Part shown: positions 11,945-22,709 of the stretch, in pieces
Layout of the letters: each line of letters starts with the position of its first letter
Numbering within the stretch: the first letter of the stretch is position 1
Assembly: GCF_020283565.1 (NCBI RefSeq)
Contig: NC_060062.1
Coordinates: 19,812,127-19,876,126, forward strand
Length of the DNA: 64,000 bases
From: Trifolium pratense
Taxonomy: Eukaryota > Streptophyta > Magnoliopsida > Fabales > Fabaceae
Direction: 5' to 3'
Program-made: the position numbers and the translations under genes
Notes under the pieces: generated by a model
What the model saw: only the letters and a program-made list of their open reading frames with translations
Told to the model about the DNA's origin: nothing
Databases searched by the model: none

Positions 11945-12290
11945 AGGCTTAACTACACATTTGGTCTCTTACGTTTATTTTAAGTTTCAATTTGGCCCCT
12001 TACGTTTAAAAAGTATCAATTTGGTCCCTTACGTTTCCATTAGGTTTCAATTTAGTCCTTTCCGTCAATTTTGTCACATGTGGCAGTCAATTTGCATATG
12101 TGGACTGACACGTGGACACTTTGACACAGTGACACGTGTATAATTCAAACGGTGTTAGTGACAAAACTAACGGAAAGGACTAAATTGAAACATAATGGAA
12201 ACGTAAGGGACCAAATTGATTCTTTTTAAACGTAAGGGACCAAATTGAAACCTAAAATAAACGTAAGGGACCAAATGTGTAATTAAGCCT
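11945..12290. mobile_element. Fold-back MITE with about 120-base inverted arms
   Basis: Left and right arms are near-perfect inverted repeats, starting AGGCTTAACTACACATTTGG and ending with its complement. They carry repeated TTGGTCCCTTACGTTT words. AAATTTT flanks each end (11938-11944, 12291-12297). The arms meet around a short centre at about 12070-12170. Confidence 0.85.
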
Positions 12291-12857
12291 AAATTTTAAA
12301 AAAGTAATACTTTTTTCCCCCAGATATTTTAGTGGCTAGAAATTCCACCTTTAAGGTGGATAAGTGAGGTGTCAGGGGTTCGAACCCGACCCCTACATAT
12401 AAAATGGGAGAAATAGTCATTTTGGTCCCTCAGTGTGTAACCCGCTGTCATTCTGGTCCCTCACTGGAGAAAAACTACTAAATAGTCTTGAATCTCCATT
12501 CCGTTAGTTAGTTTAGTCTCTGCTGTTAAGTTTGGCTGTTAACTCAACAAAAAAACTGACATGACATTTTTTTGGACACACATCAGCTTGCTGAGTAGGC
12601 ACTAGAGATGGGAAAACAATCATTTTGGTCCTTGAATGGGCAACTTTCTGTCATTATGGTCCCTGACTCAAGAAAAAATACAAAATAGTCCTTGACCCTG
12701 CAATACATTAGTCACTTTGGTCCCTAATGTTAAAAATGGTCGTTAACTTTATAGAAAAACTTATGTGACATTTTTTAGTGACATATGTGGCACGTAGAGT
12801 TAACACATTTGTGTGACAGCTGGATGAATGATGTGGTCAAGGACTAAAATAACATTA

Positions 12858-13095
12858 CTTTTTTTCTCTTCATTTCTTTATATTCTTCCTCTCATTCTTC
12901 TTCATATTCTTCATACATTCAATAACCTAACAACAACCCATTTTCCTTCTTCTTCTTTCAAATTTTGGTGTTATGCATTCATTTTTTCTTCATTTATTTA
13001 TTTTCTTCCTCTCATTCTTCTTTACCTTCTTCATACATTAAATAACCTAACAACAATCCCTTTTGATGGTTCTTCTTTCAATTTTTTGTTGACTT
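12858..13095. repeat. Tandem duplication, about 118-base unit
   Basis: The two copies run 12858-12977 and 12978-13095. Both contain TTCCTCTCATTCTTCTT and AATAACCTAACAACAA. They lie in the loop of the Mutator-type element. The pyrimidine-rich text gives a spurious open frame. Confidence 0.8.
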
Positions 13096-13244
13096 TCACC
13101 ACTGGTTTAATCTCGTTCGGGGGTTAGTTCTGACATCAAGTGGTTTCGGCCCCCTTCCGATCGCAGTTGTGAGGGATCGAACTGTGGTCCTCCCTACCAA
13201 GTTCAACAACAATCACCACTAAACCAACTAACGATTGGTTCCTT
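13093..13244 (-). mobile_element. tRNA-derived SINE nested in the Mutator-type element
   Basis: The minus strand reads GTTAGTTGGTTTAGTGG (A-box region), then ACAGTTCGATCCC (B-box), then AACTGCGATCGGAAGGGGG. The host text TTTCAA.TTTT.TTG recurs on each side (about 13077 and 13246), fitting an imperfect target duplication. This places the SINE insertion after the host's duplication event. Confidence 0.65.
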
Positions 13245-13290
13245 GTTTCAAATTTTGTTGTGATGCAAATTCTATAGGGGAAATTAGATA

Positions 13291-13555
13291 CTACCCCCTC
13301 TGTTCCTTTTTATTTGTCGTTTTAGATTACTGTATACTTTTCATATAATCTATTTGACCATAAATTTTTATTAATATATAAAAACTAAATGTTAGCAAAT
13401 AAGGTATTGTTCAATTTGTCTCGACGAATATTCTCAAAATATAAAATAATTCATAATTTTTTATTATAGATAATTAAAGTTATTAGTGATCAAAGTTATG
13501 CATTGACATGTGTACAGTGATAAAAAAGGAAAATAAAAATGAACGGATGAAGTAG
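13291..13555. mobile_element. Stowaway-like MITE nested in the Mutator-type element
   Basis: The left end CTACCCCCTCTGTTCC and the right end's complement CTACTTCATCCGTTCA resemble Stowaway termini. The interior is AT-rich and non-coding. A TA dinucleotide precedes the left end. The right TA is off by a few bases. Confidence 0.65.
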
Positions 13556-14205
13556 TTTATATATGATTTTTAGGTAAATGAATAGGTGCCAATGATTTTT
13601 TCTTTAAAAATTGGGTTTAAAATTATGGGCTGTATTCATAAATGTACGAAGAAAATGAAAAAGAAGGGGAGGAAGAAGATAAAGAAATGAAGAGAAAATA
13701 AAAAATAATGTTATTTTAGTCTCTGGTCACATCATCCATCTAGTTGTCACACAAATGTGTTAAATCTGCGTGCCACGTGTCCCTAAAAAATGTCACCTCA
13801 GCTTTTTTATAAAGTTAGCAACAATTTTTAACGCAAGAGACCAAAGTGACTAACGGATTGCCGAGTTAAAGACTATTTTGTATTTTTTTTCTTGAGTTAG
13901 AGACCATAATGACAGCGAGCTGCACATTCAGGGACCAAAATGGTTGCTTCCTGTCCCTCGTGCCAACTCAGCAAGCTGACGTGTGTCCAATAAAACGTCA
14001 CGTCAGCTTTTTTGTTGAGTTAACGGTCAAACTTAACAGCAGAGACCAAATTGACTAACGAAATGCAAATTCAAAGACTATTCAATAGTTTTTCTCAATA
14101 AAGGGACCAAAATGACTGCTAATTGCACATTAAGGGACTAAAATGACTATTTCCATATAAAATATTATGTCGTTTATCAACGGAGCTAAGCTTGTGAGGA
14201 AGGTG

Positions 14206-14784
14206 AAATATCTTTTCTAAAATGATGAAAAAATAATAATAAAATATCAACGTAAACGGTTGACTTTGTTCACAGCCATCTATGCAAATTTGCAAACCTC
14301 TCCATAATGGAACCAATCCCATAAACAGACAGCCAACAGCAACACAGTGCAAAAGCGTTGATAATATAAGGCGAATCAAGTTTTGGCGGCGAGAGTTCAT
14401 GTGCCGTATCACAAAAGGGGCCCATGGGATGCAGATCCGACGATGCATGGAAGCTCATACTGATACATATCATATCAGAGACCTAGCCGTTTTGAAAAAG
14501 AAAATAAATGCCAACGTGGAAAATTCGAGAATGGAAAACATGAGGCAATGATTTAGCAACACGTCGTAATCTGTTGTGTTGTACGTACATACGTGTCAAG
14601 ATTAAGGTGGTCCTGTCCTGGTCCCGGAGAGTTCGGACACAAGACGAGAAGGAACTGGTTGGTTTGTACGGCGTGGTCGTATGAGTTTGGGACTCTCCTA
14701 GCTAGCTAGCTCCTCTATTCTTCCACATCAACTGTGGCCGTGGGAGTGTGGGACTCTCTTCCTTTTTCTTGCCAACTTAACTAA
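14206..14784. other. Intergenic, no gene recognised
   Basis: Less AT-rich than its surroundings at 14260-14560, with overlapping open frames on both strands, none of known family. It could be an old promoter or gene remnant. Nothing else was seen. Confidence 0.35.
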
Positions 14785-15886
14785 GTATGTGTTTGGTTCT
14801 GCGTCGAAAATAATTGATTTTGACAGAATTAAATTTGGTAGAATTGATTTTGGTTAAAAGTGAGTTGAGCAGAATTGGTTTATGTTTGGATAGATTAACT
14901 TAAAAGTGATTCTCAATATTTGATGTTGTTTGGATAATTTGAGTCAAAATTACTTTTAAAGGTGTAAATTACCAAAAGGGTCTTTAACATATATAAATGT
15001 ATAAGTTATAGGTTTTAATTGTATTTAAAAATAATCATCAAAAATGTAACCAAAAAAAAAAAAATCATAAAAAACAATTATATTTAAAAATTTAATAAAT
15101 AATTGATGTTTATTAAAAGTGAGTTGAGCAGAATTGGTTTATGTTTGGATAGATTAACTTAAAAGTGATTCTCAATATTTGATGTTGTTTGGATAATTTG
15201 AGTCAAAATTACTTTTAAAGGTGTAAATTACCAAAAGGGTCTTTAACATATATAAATGTATAAGTTATAGGTTTTAATTGTATTTAAAAATAATCATCAA
15301 AAATGTAACCAAAAAAAAAAATCATAAAAAACAATTATATTTAAAAATTTAATAAATAAATTTGATATATACTTTTTTTAATAAAAATTTAATAAATTTG
15401 TATGAAGATAAAGAAAAAAAAACATTTGCGTGAAAAACACACTATAGAGCAACTTGATTGGTTTAAGTATTTAACATCAATATCATCAAGACCAAAAAAA
15501 AATCGAATTTAAATCAACTTTAATGGGCCATAGTTATTTAAAAAAAAAACAAATGGGCCATACCAAAGGTAAAGAAGTAGTAAGCCAGCAATAGTTATCT
15601 TCTTCAACCTGATAGCCGCAAAAACAACAACCACCGCCATCATCGCAACAGGGTTGAGGGTAAAAGTGAAAAATTAAAGAAAATAGTACATGCCCCACAT
15701 CATATAAATTTTAAAAGCGATTTTACCAAACGTGGAAGCTCGGATTTGTAGCTTTGGCCAGAATCAAGTCTGGGAGGCAAAATCAATTTTCATTCATTTT
15801 CCCAAACAGGTTGCAGAAGATTGAAATCACATCTGGGAAGGTGAAACACACGTTTATGGCTTCCCAATGTCAAACCAAACACACGC
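14785..15886. mobile_element. Large Harbinger-like MITE, 1.1 kb
   Basis: Ends GTATGTGTTTGGTT (left) and the complement GCGTGTGTTTGGTT (right) form inverted repeats. They are flanked by TAA on both sides (14782-14784, 15887-15889). A 3-base TAA duplication fits PIF/Harbinger. Internal text is non-coding and includes a near-perfect 250-base duplication. Confidence 0.65.
14854..15362. repeat. Near-identical direct repeat inside the Harbinger-like MITE
   Basis: The first copy is 14854-15112 and the second 15113-about 15362. Both start TTAAAAGTGAGTTGAGCAG. By eye they differ only in an A-run length and at the 3' edge. The duplication is recent relative to the element's ends. Confidence 0.9.
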
Positions 15887-15889
15887 TAA

Positions 15890-17283
15890 AACAATTCAAT
15901 CAATTCTTCCACATCATGGTTCTGCTTCTAATACTAGGTTAAGGAAGTACAATATTTTTTTAGTAGGAATTAGGGAGGTAGGAAAGAGTTATACGACTCG
16001 TTAATTAATTTGGTTTCTGAACTTCTTGTATTTAATGTAATTTTTTTAAGTTGTCTAAAGATTATAAATTTACTTTTTTAAGATTAAGTGGATGACTGTA
16101 CAGGCTATATATATATATTTTTTTTTTCAACCGCAAAATATATTATTATTAATAACATGTCACTGCACAAGATTAATAAACACAACCTTATAGGAGTGTC
16201 CTCCTAATCTCATTCTTAGAAGAATACTCCTTAGCCTCTAGACCACCAAAGAAAACATCAATCTGACTCATAAAGATGTCACTAGACTCTAACTTCCGAC
16301 CTCGAATCAAAAGTGATCGGCCCATTAGATTCAAAAGGCAAACTCCTCGAGCCAAAATTGATGGGACGATGGTAGAATGAAGACCTAGACAGACAAGTCT
16401 CAACTCACAGTCTGCCTCCAAAACAGTCAACACCGACGGGGAGAGGTCAATCAGATACAAAGAAACCTGCAAATCTCAGCAAATTTGAAAATCAACAGAG
16501 ACTCAAAACAGAATCCTGCAAATCTCAACAGATTTGAAAACGGTCAGAGAATCTCGTATCGTAGAAAATCCACTCACACGCAGCATCAACCATGAATGGA
16601 GATTAATATGACTTATTTTGAGTTGAATTTAAAGTACATTGATGACATCACAAAAATTAATTATATATTCAGTAGGTACAGACAAAATATGACTACAATA
16701 GATAGGATAAAAATTCGCATTATGATCTGTACCTTACATACATGGATAATTATCCATAAAAAATGAATGGACGTTGCCACATTGGCCAGCGGAACATCCT
16801 CAACCTTTTGGTGGTTATTATTAACACATGAGCCATCTCTTTTGAGTTTCTATTTAATTTTGTTGTAATTTTTTTTGTTTAATAACAATTATTAATATGT
16901 AATTTTTTTTGGAACGGTATGAGTAATCGAAACGGGTGCTACCAAGCTTGATATTGAAGCGACATAGTTAGGACTTTCGTGGACACAAATGAGATTGTCC
17001 TATGCTGCTGAAATGATTGGTGGTAGTAATTGAAAAACAGGTGGGCCTATGTTATATATCTTTGTTTACGGCTCAGGTGCAAACCCGTTGAAGGTTTTAG
17101 ATTAAGAGGGTACAAAATTTCACAAGAGGAGCTTGCTTACTTTATTTAATTATAAGTTGAGATTTTGAATTTAATGTTTAAATTGATGTAATTTTTCTGA
17201 CTAATCTTTTAATAAAAATTCTACGTTCAATTTATTTGTCTATCATTTCATTTTCCTTTTACTTTTGTTCTAGTTGGTGTGCT
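15890..17283. other. Intergenic, possible retroposed fragment on the minus strand
   Basis: From about 16600 down to a T-run at 16111-16128, the minus strand looks like a retrotranscript with a poly(A) tail. Frame 16472-16188 (contains LLNLMGRSLLIRGRKLESSD) has transcript-like composition but no recognised family. A direct repeat (CTGCAAATCTCA.CA.ATTTGAAAA) lies at about 16468-16540. The remainder shows no feature. Confidence 0.35.
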
Positions 17284-19145
17284 TGGTAGAACTTTGTAAC
17301 AGAGACATTCACAATCTAAAAAGCGAACACTATCAGATTTTGACATCTAGGATGTGAACAACTTCACCGTTCGCTTCCTGGGATGCGAACGGTTAGAGCT
17401 GTCAAAGGGGCCGGCCCGGTCCGGCCTGGCCCGGCCTTGAGGGGCCCGGTCAAATAAAGAGGTCGGCCCAGCCCGACCCGTTAACTTCATGGCTCGGTCC
17501 GCTTTGTCCGGCCCGATAAGCAAAAGCCTACATGGCCCGATGGGCCGGCCCACTAATTTTCATAATATTTTTTTTTGAAAAAAAAACATATTCTACTAAA
17601 TTTATGTTATATTTCTCAACTAAATCTTCAAGAAGGTAATTCGTATCACTATATTTTCTCACATAATCTCCCAAACAACAATATCTTCCTCTTTATCCTC
17701 ATCAAACAAACAAACAAATCTCTAACAAATAATCTCATTCTAATCCAATAAGTTTTTTGTCATATTATTATTATTACTACCAAAAAAAAATTCCAAGTTT
17801 TATATCTTTCATTCATCCATTGTAATTTAAGTAAAAAAAAAACAAAAATATAGAAAGAATATAAAATAAATACAATAAAAAGGCGACAGACTTAAAATAA
17901 CCATATTCCAAGTTTTATATCCTTCGTTGTAATTGCACAAAAAAAAATATAAAATGATGATATGCGTAAAAATAGGAATAAAACAGATTATAGAGAGGAA
18001 CAAAACATAAATAATAACAATAAAACAACAAAAATAAAAAAAAAATTATATATGAATTTATGCATAAAAATAGGACCAAAATATAACAATAAAAAGATTA
18101 TAAAAGTTTTTAAAATAATTTTTTAAATTCTTTAAGGGGCCGACCCAAAAGCCTGTGGGCCGGCCCATGACGGTACATGAAAAAGCCTGACCCGATAAGG
18201 TCCGGCCCCCTTTTTATGAAGCCCGACACGTGTAAAAGGATAGGGCTAATGGGCCGGTCCGATAGCCCGGTCCTTTTTGATAGCTCTACGATCGGTGTTG
18301 TTGTTTGTCGTCTAGAGTGCGAACATAGGCAACACCATAACATAATTTGTTTTCTGCGCGTTAATGAACCTTTTTTTGCGCGTTAATCAATTGGATTTTT
18401 TCATGTGTTACTGAAACTGTTTTGAAACATTAAGTGCATAATCATGCAGAAATCAATACACAGTTTTTTTTTTATAAGCAATAAATACACAGTTATATCG
18501 AAAATAGCTTAAATACCCAAAATATTAATAAATTAACTATACATTAACCATAAAAAACATTATCCATATAAAATGTGTTAATTATCCAAAAAAAAAAAAA
18601 ATCCAAATATTATTACAAACACATAACATCACTGCATAGACGAACCCCCTCAATCACTCAGTCTCCGATATTGGTGAAAGAAATGTGTATTCCTTTCGAT
18701 CTGTTGCAGAGCATTGTAAAGACGGGAGTCCTGTGGTATATTCCCGCTGGTCGTCAATGCCCTTATCAGTTGTCGGATATCAAGCATGCTGGTTTCTTCT
18801 TTACTTCTTAGGGGATTTCTACCACCAATGAGTAACAACCTGTTGATTTTGATGATGTTTTCGAATTTTGGGGTTTTGAGAGGGTTTTTGGGTTTTTTGT
18901 GAAGTGTTCAAATGAGGGGAAGAAGGTGGGATGCACATTATATAGGAGGTGGGTTCGCATTCTACAAAACAAATGCATCAATTGTGTTCGCCTTCTAGTG
19001 TGCGAACGGTTTTTTTAAAATTTCACATGTGGGGTGGATGCATTTTGAGGGTGGCACAAGGGTCACATCTTAAATACACTCGCATTCTATAATGCTCGCA
19101 TCCTACATTGCGAGAAAGTTTTGTTAATTTTACGGGATATGCGTG
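17284..19145. repeat. Unclassified repeat region with recurring TGCGAACGGT words, split by a hAT element
   Basis: Words such as GGATGCGAACGGT, GAGTGCGAACAT, GTGTGCGAACGGT and CTCGCATTCTATAATG recur before and after the 17394-18288 insertion. This suggests one older repeat. It includes a minus frame at 18838-18650 (contains LDIRQLIRALTTSG) that is not recognised. Confidence 0.4.
17394..18288. mobile_element. hAT-like MITE with GC-rich ends
   Basis: Ends TAGAGCTGTCAAA (left) and the complement TAGAGCTATCAAA (right). Each is followed inward by rows of GGCCGGCCC / GGGCCGGCC words against an AT-rich centre. Flanks CGAACGGT (17386-17393) and CGATCGGT (18289-18296) form an 8-base duplication with one change. 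Length 895 bases; no transposase. Confidence 0.75.
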
Positions 19146-20330
19146 AGAATTTTTTGAGGCGTGAAAAATAAAACTCATGTAATAATAGTTGGATTACTTT
19201 ATGACCCAATACCATATATATGATTGAATCTTTGTTGGGTTGGCACTTTCTTACCTACATACATACAGTCAACTTGCTAGTGTGAAATAAGAATATCTCC
19301 CAAATCCTACAGGACGTATTCTTGATATGTTAATATCACAGTACATTAATTAGTAATGTGTACTATGCCAACGAAATCGAATAGTTGGATGCTTATATGC
19401 ATGTCAACACTGAAATCTCAATGTACTCTGTATACTATTCCAATTCTTTTAATTTTGATAAGTATCTAATAAATTTGTCTATTTAATTACCTCAACTAGA
19501 GTCTGAGTTTCTTCTATTTACTACTCTTCCATTTGTTATCTATTTAGAAGAGAGATAAATATGACGGAAGATTAGTGAAACCTATTAAAAATGAATTCCA
19601 TTAATTAATAAGTATCACTAATCTTCACTTATATCTATCTATCTTAAATGGACAAAAAATAGAAGGATAGTAAATAGAGCAAACTAAAACCTCAACTAAA
19701 GTGTGTTGAACATGCCACAATTCCTACAATGCTTTTGTTAAATGTTTTTTCTTTCTCCATTAAGTTTTGAGAGCATGAATCCTCTATCTCCTGCGAATTT
19801 TTTACTAGATAATTAAGGTTAATGTTCATCTATACCATTCATTTATTTACTACTAATATATTAAAATTAATTGCCACCATAGTTAGTAATTTATCCTTAT
19901 TATTTTTAATCACGTTGCAAGTTTTATATCATTCATTGTATCCTTAATTATAATTTCACTAAAAAAAATAAATAGAAAGAATATAAAATAAATACAACAA
20001 AAAAAAAAACAAATATATAAAAAGAATATAAGATAAATACAAAAAAAAAAAATTATGCTCAAAAATAAAAACAAAATAAATTATAGTTGAAGAAAAATAT
20101 TTCCTCGATGGGCGAGCCTCCAAGTCAGAAGAACTTTAAGCAAAAAGAATAAATAAAATCTCTCCAAAGGACCTTGCAAAGCATGAAGCAAACTTGTCAT
20201 GTTTCACTCGCCCGAGCTTCTCCATAACGACTATGGAGCGAACCAATTTAGAAAATACCCATCTCCCTTGCTCGTTGGGCGAAGAGCATGGATTAGGTGC
20301 TAACTTTGATCCCAATTTCCAATCACTTAT
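19146..20330. other. Intergenic, no gene recognised
   Basis: AT-rich. Positions 19920-20050 resemble the centre of the 17394-18288 element (GTTTTATATC.TTCATT, AGAAAGAATATAA), so a fragment of that family is likely. No coding signal. Confidence 0.4.
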
Positions 20331-20538
20331 GGCTCGTTTGGCCCATCTATTTTTAGAGCTTATGCAAACAGCTTATGCAATTTTTATATATTATTATAAG
20401 TTTATCAAGGTAGTTTATGATAAAATAGCTTATAAAATTACAATTTTCACTAGTTTGAACTTATAAAATAACATAAAACCTAATTTATATTGCATAAGCT
20501 GTTTGTATAAGCTCTAAAAAAGCTGGGCTAAACGAGCC
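20331..20538. mobile_element. MITE with GGCTCGTTTGGCCC ends
   Basis: The inverted repeat is about 42 bases: GGCTCGTTTGGCCCA at left and the complement of TGGGCTAAACGAGCC at right. Both are followed inward by TTTTTAGAGCTTAT.CAAACAGC. Interior non-coding. Flanks show no clear duplication. Confidence 0.8.
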
Positions 20539-20630
20539 CTTAATTATAAAAAGTGATAACTTTGAGTGAGAAAATGTATTTTCAAAATAGGAATATAATA
20601 AGTGTTGGAGAGACTACGGATCATGGATTT

Positions 20631-22671
20631 TTTTTTTTTTGATAAGCAAAAAAATGAATTATAAGGAGTACAAGGGGTACTCAACCCTTACAATTCAGAA
20701 TAGATCACTTTAGATACGTTGAAAACAATCTAAAGGATTATTACGCCATTCAGAAAAAACTAAATTAACATTGTTCCCTGTTCGGCCTATAAACCAAAAC
20801 CAAGAAAAATAAACAATTTGCTCCACTAAAGATGATATGTTGACACAGTCTCCTCTAAAAATAATGTTATTACGCGTACGCCAAATACTCCATGTCGTCG
20901 CCAGCCAAATTATATGACGAATTCGCTTGCTATGGTTGCCTTTTGCTAATTCACCAAACAAAGTGAAATGGCTTGTGACGTCCTCAAAAGGGATCACATT
21001 AGTGCCCAACCAAACAAATATTTTCTGCCAAATATGTGAAGTAATGCAGCAAGTGAAAAAGATGTGTTGTATGTCCTCTACCTCTTTGAAGCAAAATACG
21101 CAACTTCTCTCATGATTATTCGTGATAATACCTTTGCAAAATAAAGCCTCCCGGGTTGGTAATTTTTCAAGTAACAACCGCCAACCGAAAACGCTAACTT
21201 TTGATGGAACATTGTTCTTCCATAATCTTTTCAATGCTGCCACTGTATTTGTATCAAGAGTAGTACCTACACGTTTGTCCTGCAAAACCATGTACGTTGA
21301 TCGAACCGAAAAAGAACCATCAGAATTTGATGACCATCTTCGCCTGTCGCTAGAAGCTCTGTTAGGCCGAACTTGTTCAAGCAATTGATGCAATTCATTG
21401 AGGGATTCAATATCTGCATCATCAAGTGCTTCCATCCAATTAAGTTTCCAAGACCACATGTTGTTATTCCATATCCCCATATTTGAAATGCAAGCATCTT
21501 TATGAGTTGATTTTTGGAACAAAGATGGATACAGTTCACTTAACGGTTCCATTCCTAACCATCTTTCCTTCCAAAAAGCTATATTGTTACCGTCGCCGAG
21601 AATGCTACTAATATTATTAACAAACCAACCCCCTTCCTCCGCTCCTCCTGTTTTCCACATATCCCGCCACCAAATTGAAACATGTTTGAGACTCTCCCTC
21701 CCTTCCCCATATAAGAAATTAGCGGCAAAAGAACCATAACGAAAATGCAAAAGATTGAACCAAGAAGCAGACAAATCATTCAGACACCGCCACTTCCATT
21801 TACATAAGAGTGAATCATTAAATGACTCCAAATTTTTTATGCCTAACCCTCCTTTATCCTTTGGTTGGCAAATATTATCCCAACTAACCCAACATATTTT
21901 TGATCTATCCATTCCTCCACTCCATAAAAAATTCCTTTGAATGCTCACCATTTCCTTCAACACACAAACCGATGCTTTAAAAAAAGAGAAGAAATAGAGA
22001 GGTAAACTAGAAAGAACTGAATTTATGAGAGTGACTCTCCCTCCAATAGATAAAAGACGACTATTCCAAACACCGAGTCTCTTTTTCATGGAATCAATAA
22101 TAGGTAGCCAAGTAGCCTTTCTTCTCGGATTAGCACCTACCGGTATGCCAAGAAAGCGAAAAGGGATAGAATCCACACCACAATGCAAAAAAGACGAAGA
22201 TGCGCGCAAAAAACTATCATCCAAATTAATACCATAAAGCTTACTTTTGAAAAAATTTTATCTTTAATCCAGAAACTAATTCGAAGCTTCTCAACACCGT
22301 TTTAATAGTCCAAAGGTTGTCCCAATTGCCTTCGCCTACTATAATGGTATCATCCGCGAATTGCAGAGTATGAAACATTAAATTATTGTTTACCTTGTAA
22401 CCATGAAAAGAGCCACTTCCAACCGCTTTATTCATAAGTCCCGAAAGACCTTCAGCAACAATCAAGAAGAGGAACGGTGACATTGGGTCACCCTGCCTCA
22501 ATCCTTTACCAACACTGAACTCCTCCGTAGGACTGCCATTGACCAGTACGGACATAGAACTCTGACAAACACAAGCACGTATCCATCGCCTCCAACCTTC
22601 TGCAAAACCCATTCTAACCATCATATAATCCAAAAAATGCCAGTTCACCGTATCATAGGCTCTTTCAAAGT
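20631..22671 (-). mobile_element. 5'-truncated L1-type LINE with perfect 17-base target duplication
   Basis: CTACGGATCATGGATTT lies at 20614-20630 and again at 22672-22688, the duplication left by target-primed reverse transcription. The minus-strand element ends in a T-run (poly(A) tail) directly at the left duplication. It starts partway into the reverse transcriptase, so the 5' half was never copied. Its high coding integrity and intact duplication point to a relatively young insertion. Confidence 0.93.
20710..22671 (-). pseudogene. LINE ORF2 remnant: reverse transcriptase plus zf-RVT region
   Basis: The frame 22648-22241 carries reverse transcriptase motifs GKGLRQGDPMSPFLFL and LQFADDTIIV. 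The frame 22224-20710 carries the RT thumb (RFLGIPVGANPR, LINSVLSSLPLYFFSF) and the zf-RVT cysteine region (SCVFCFKEVEDIQHIFFTC). The two frames are joined by one frameshift in a T-run near 22250-22260 (minus-strand T's). The N-terminal endonuclease is missing. It cannot make a whole protein. Confidence 0.92.
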
Positions 22672-22709
22672 CTACGGATCATGGATTTAACTCCTCCCAC
22701 TAACATACT

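Larger units (their letters stand above)
12406..14154. mobile_element. Mutator-type non-autonomous element with about 480-base terminal inverted repeats
   Basis: ATATAAAAT flanks both sides exactly (12397-12405, 14155-14163), a 9-base duplication typical of Mutator-like elements. The arms (12406-about 12890 and about 13660-14154) are long imperfect inverted repeats with many TTTTGGTCCCTxA and ACCAAAATGAC words. The interior holds a tandem repeat, a nested SINE and a nested Stowaway. No transposase frame is present. Length 1749 bases. Confidence 0.85.
12311..14205 (-). mobile_element. tRNA-derived SINE, split by the 12406-14154 element
   Basis: The two halves are 12311-12405 and 14164-14205. 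Joined across the insertion, they match the SINE at 25162-25302. The minus strand has an A-box-like TTAGCTCCGTTGATAA in the right half, a perfect B-box GGGTTCGAACCC in the left half, and a T-run (poly(A) on the minus strand) at 12311-12316. This is direct evidence that the SINE is older than the element within it. Confidence 0.8.

Noticed and set aside
12828..13127. 99-residue hydrophobic frame resembling a membrane protein
   Set aside because: It is read from pyrimidine-rich tandem repeats inside the Mutator-type element. The repeated protein text mirrors the DNA repeat.
16188..16472. Minus frame as a real gene
   Set aside because: Transcript-like composition and a possible poly(A) end, but no family, no introns and no start context. 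Treated as a possible retroposed fragment.
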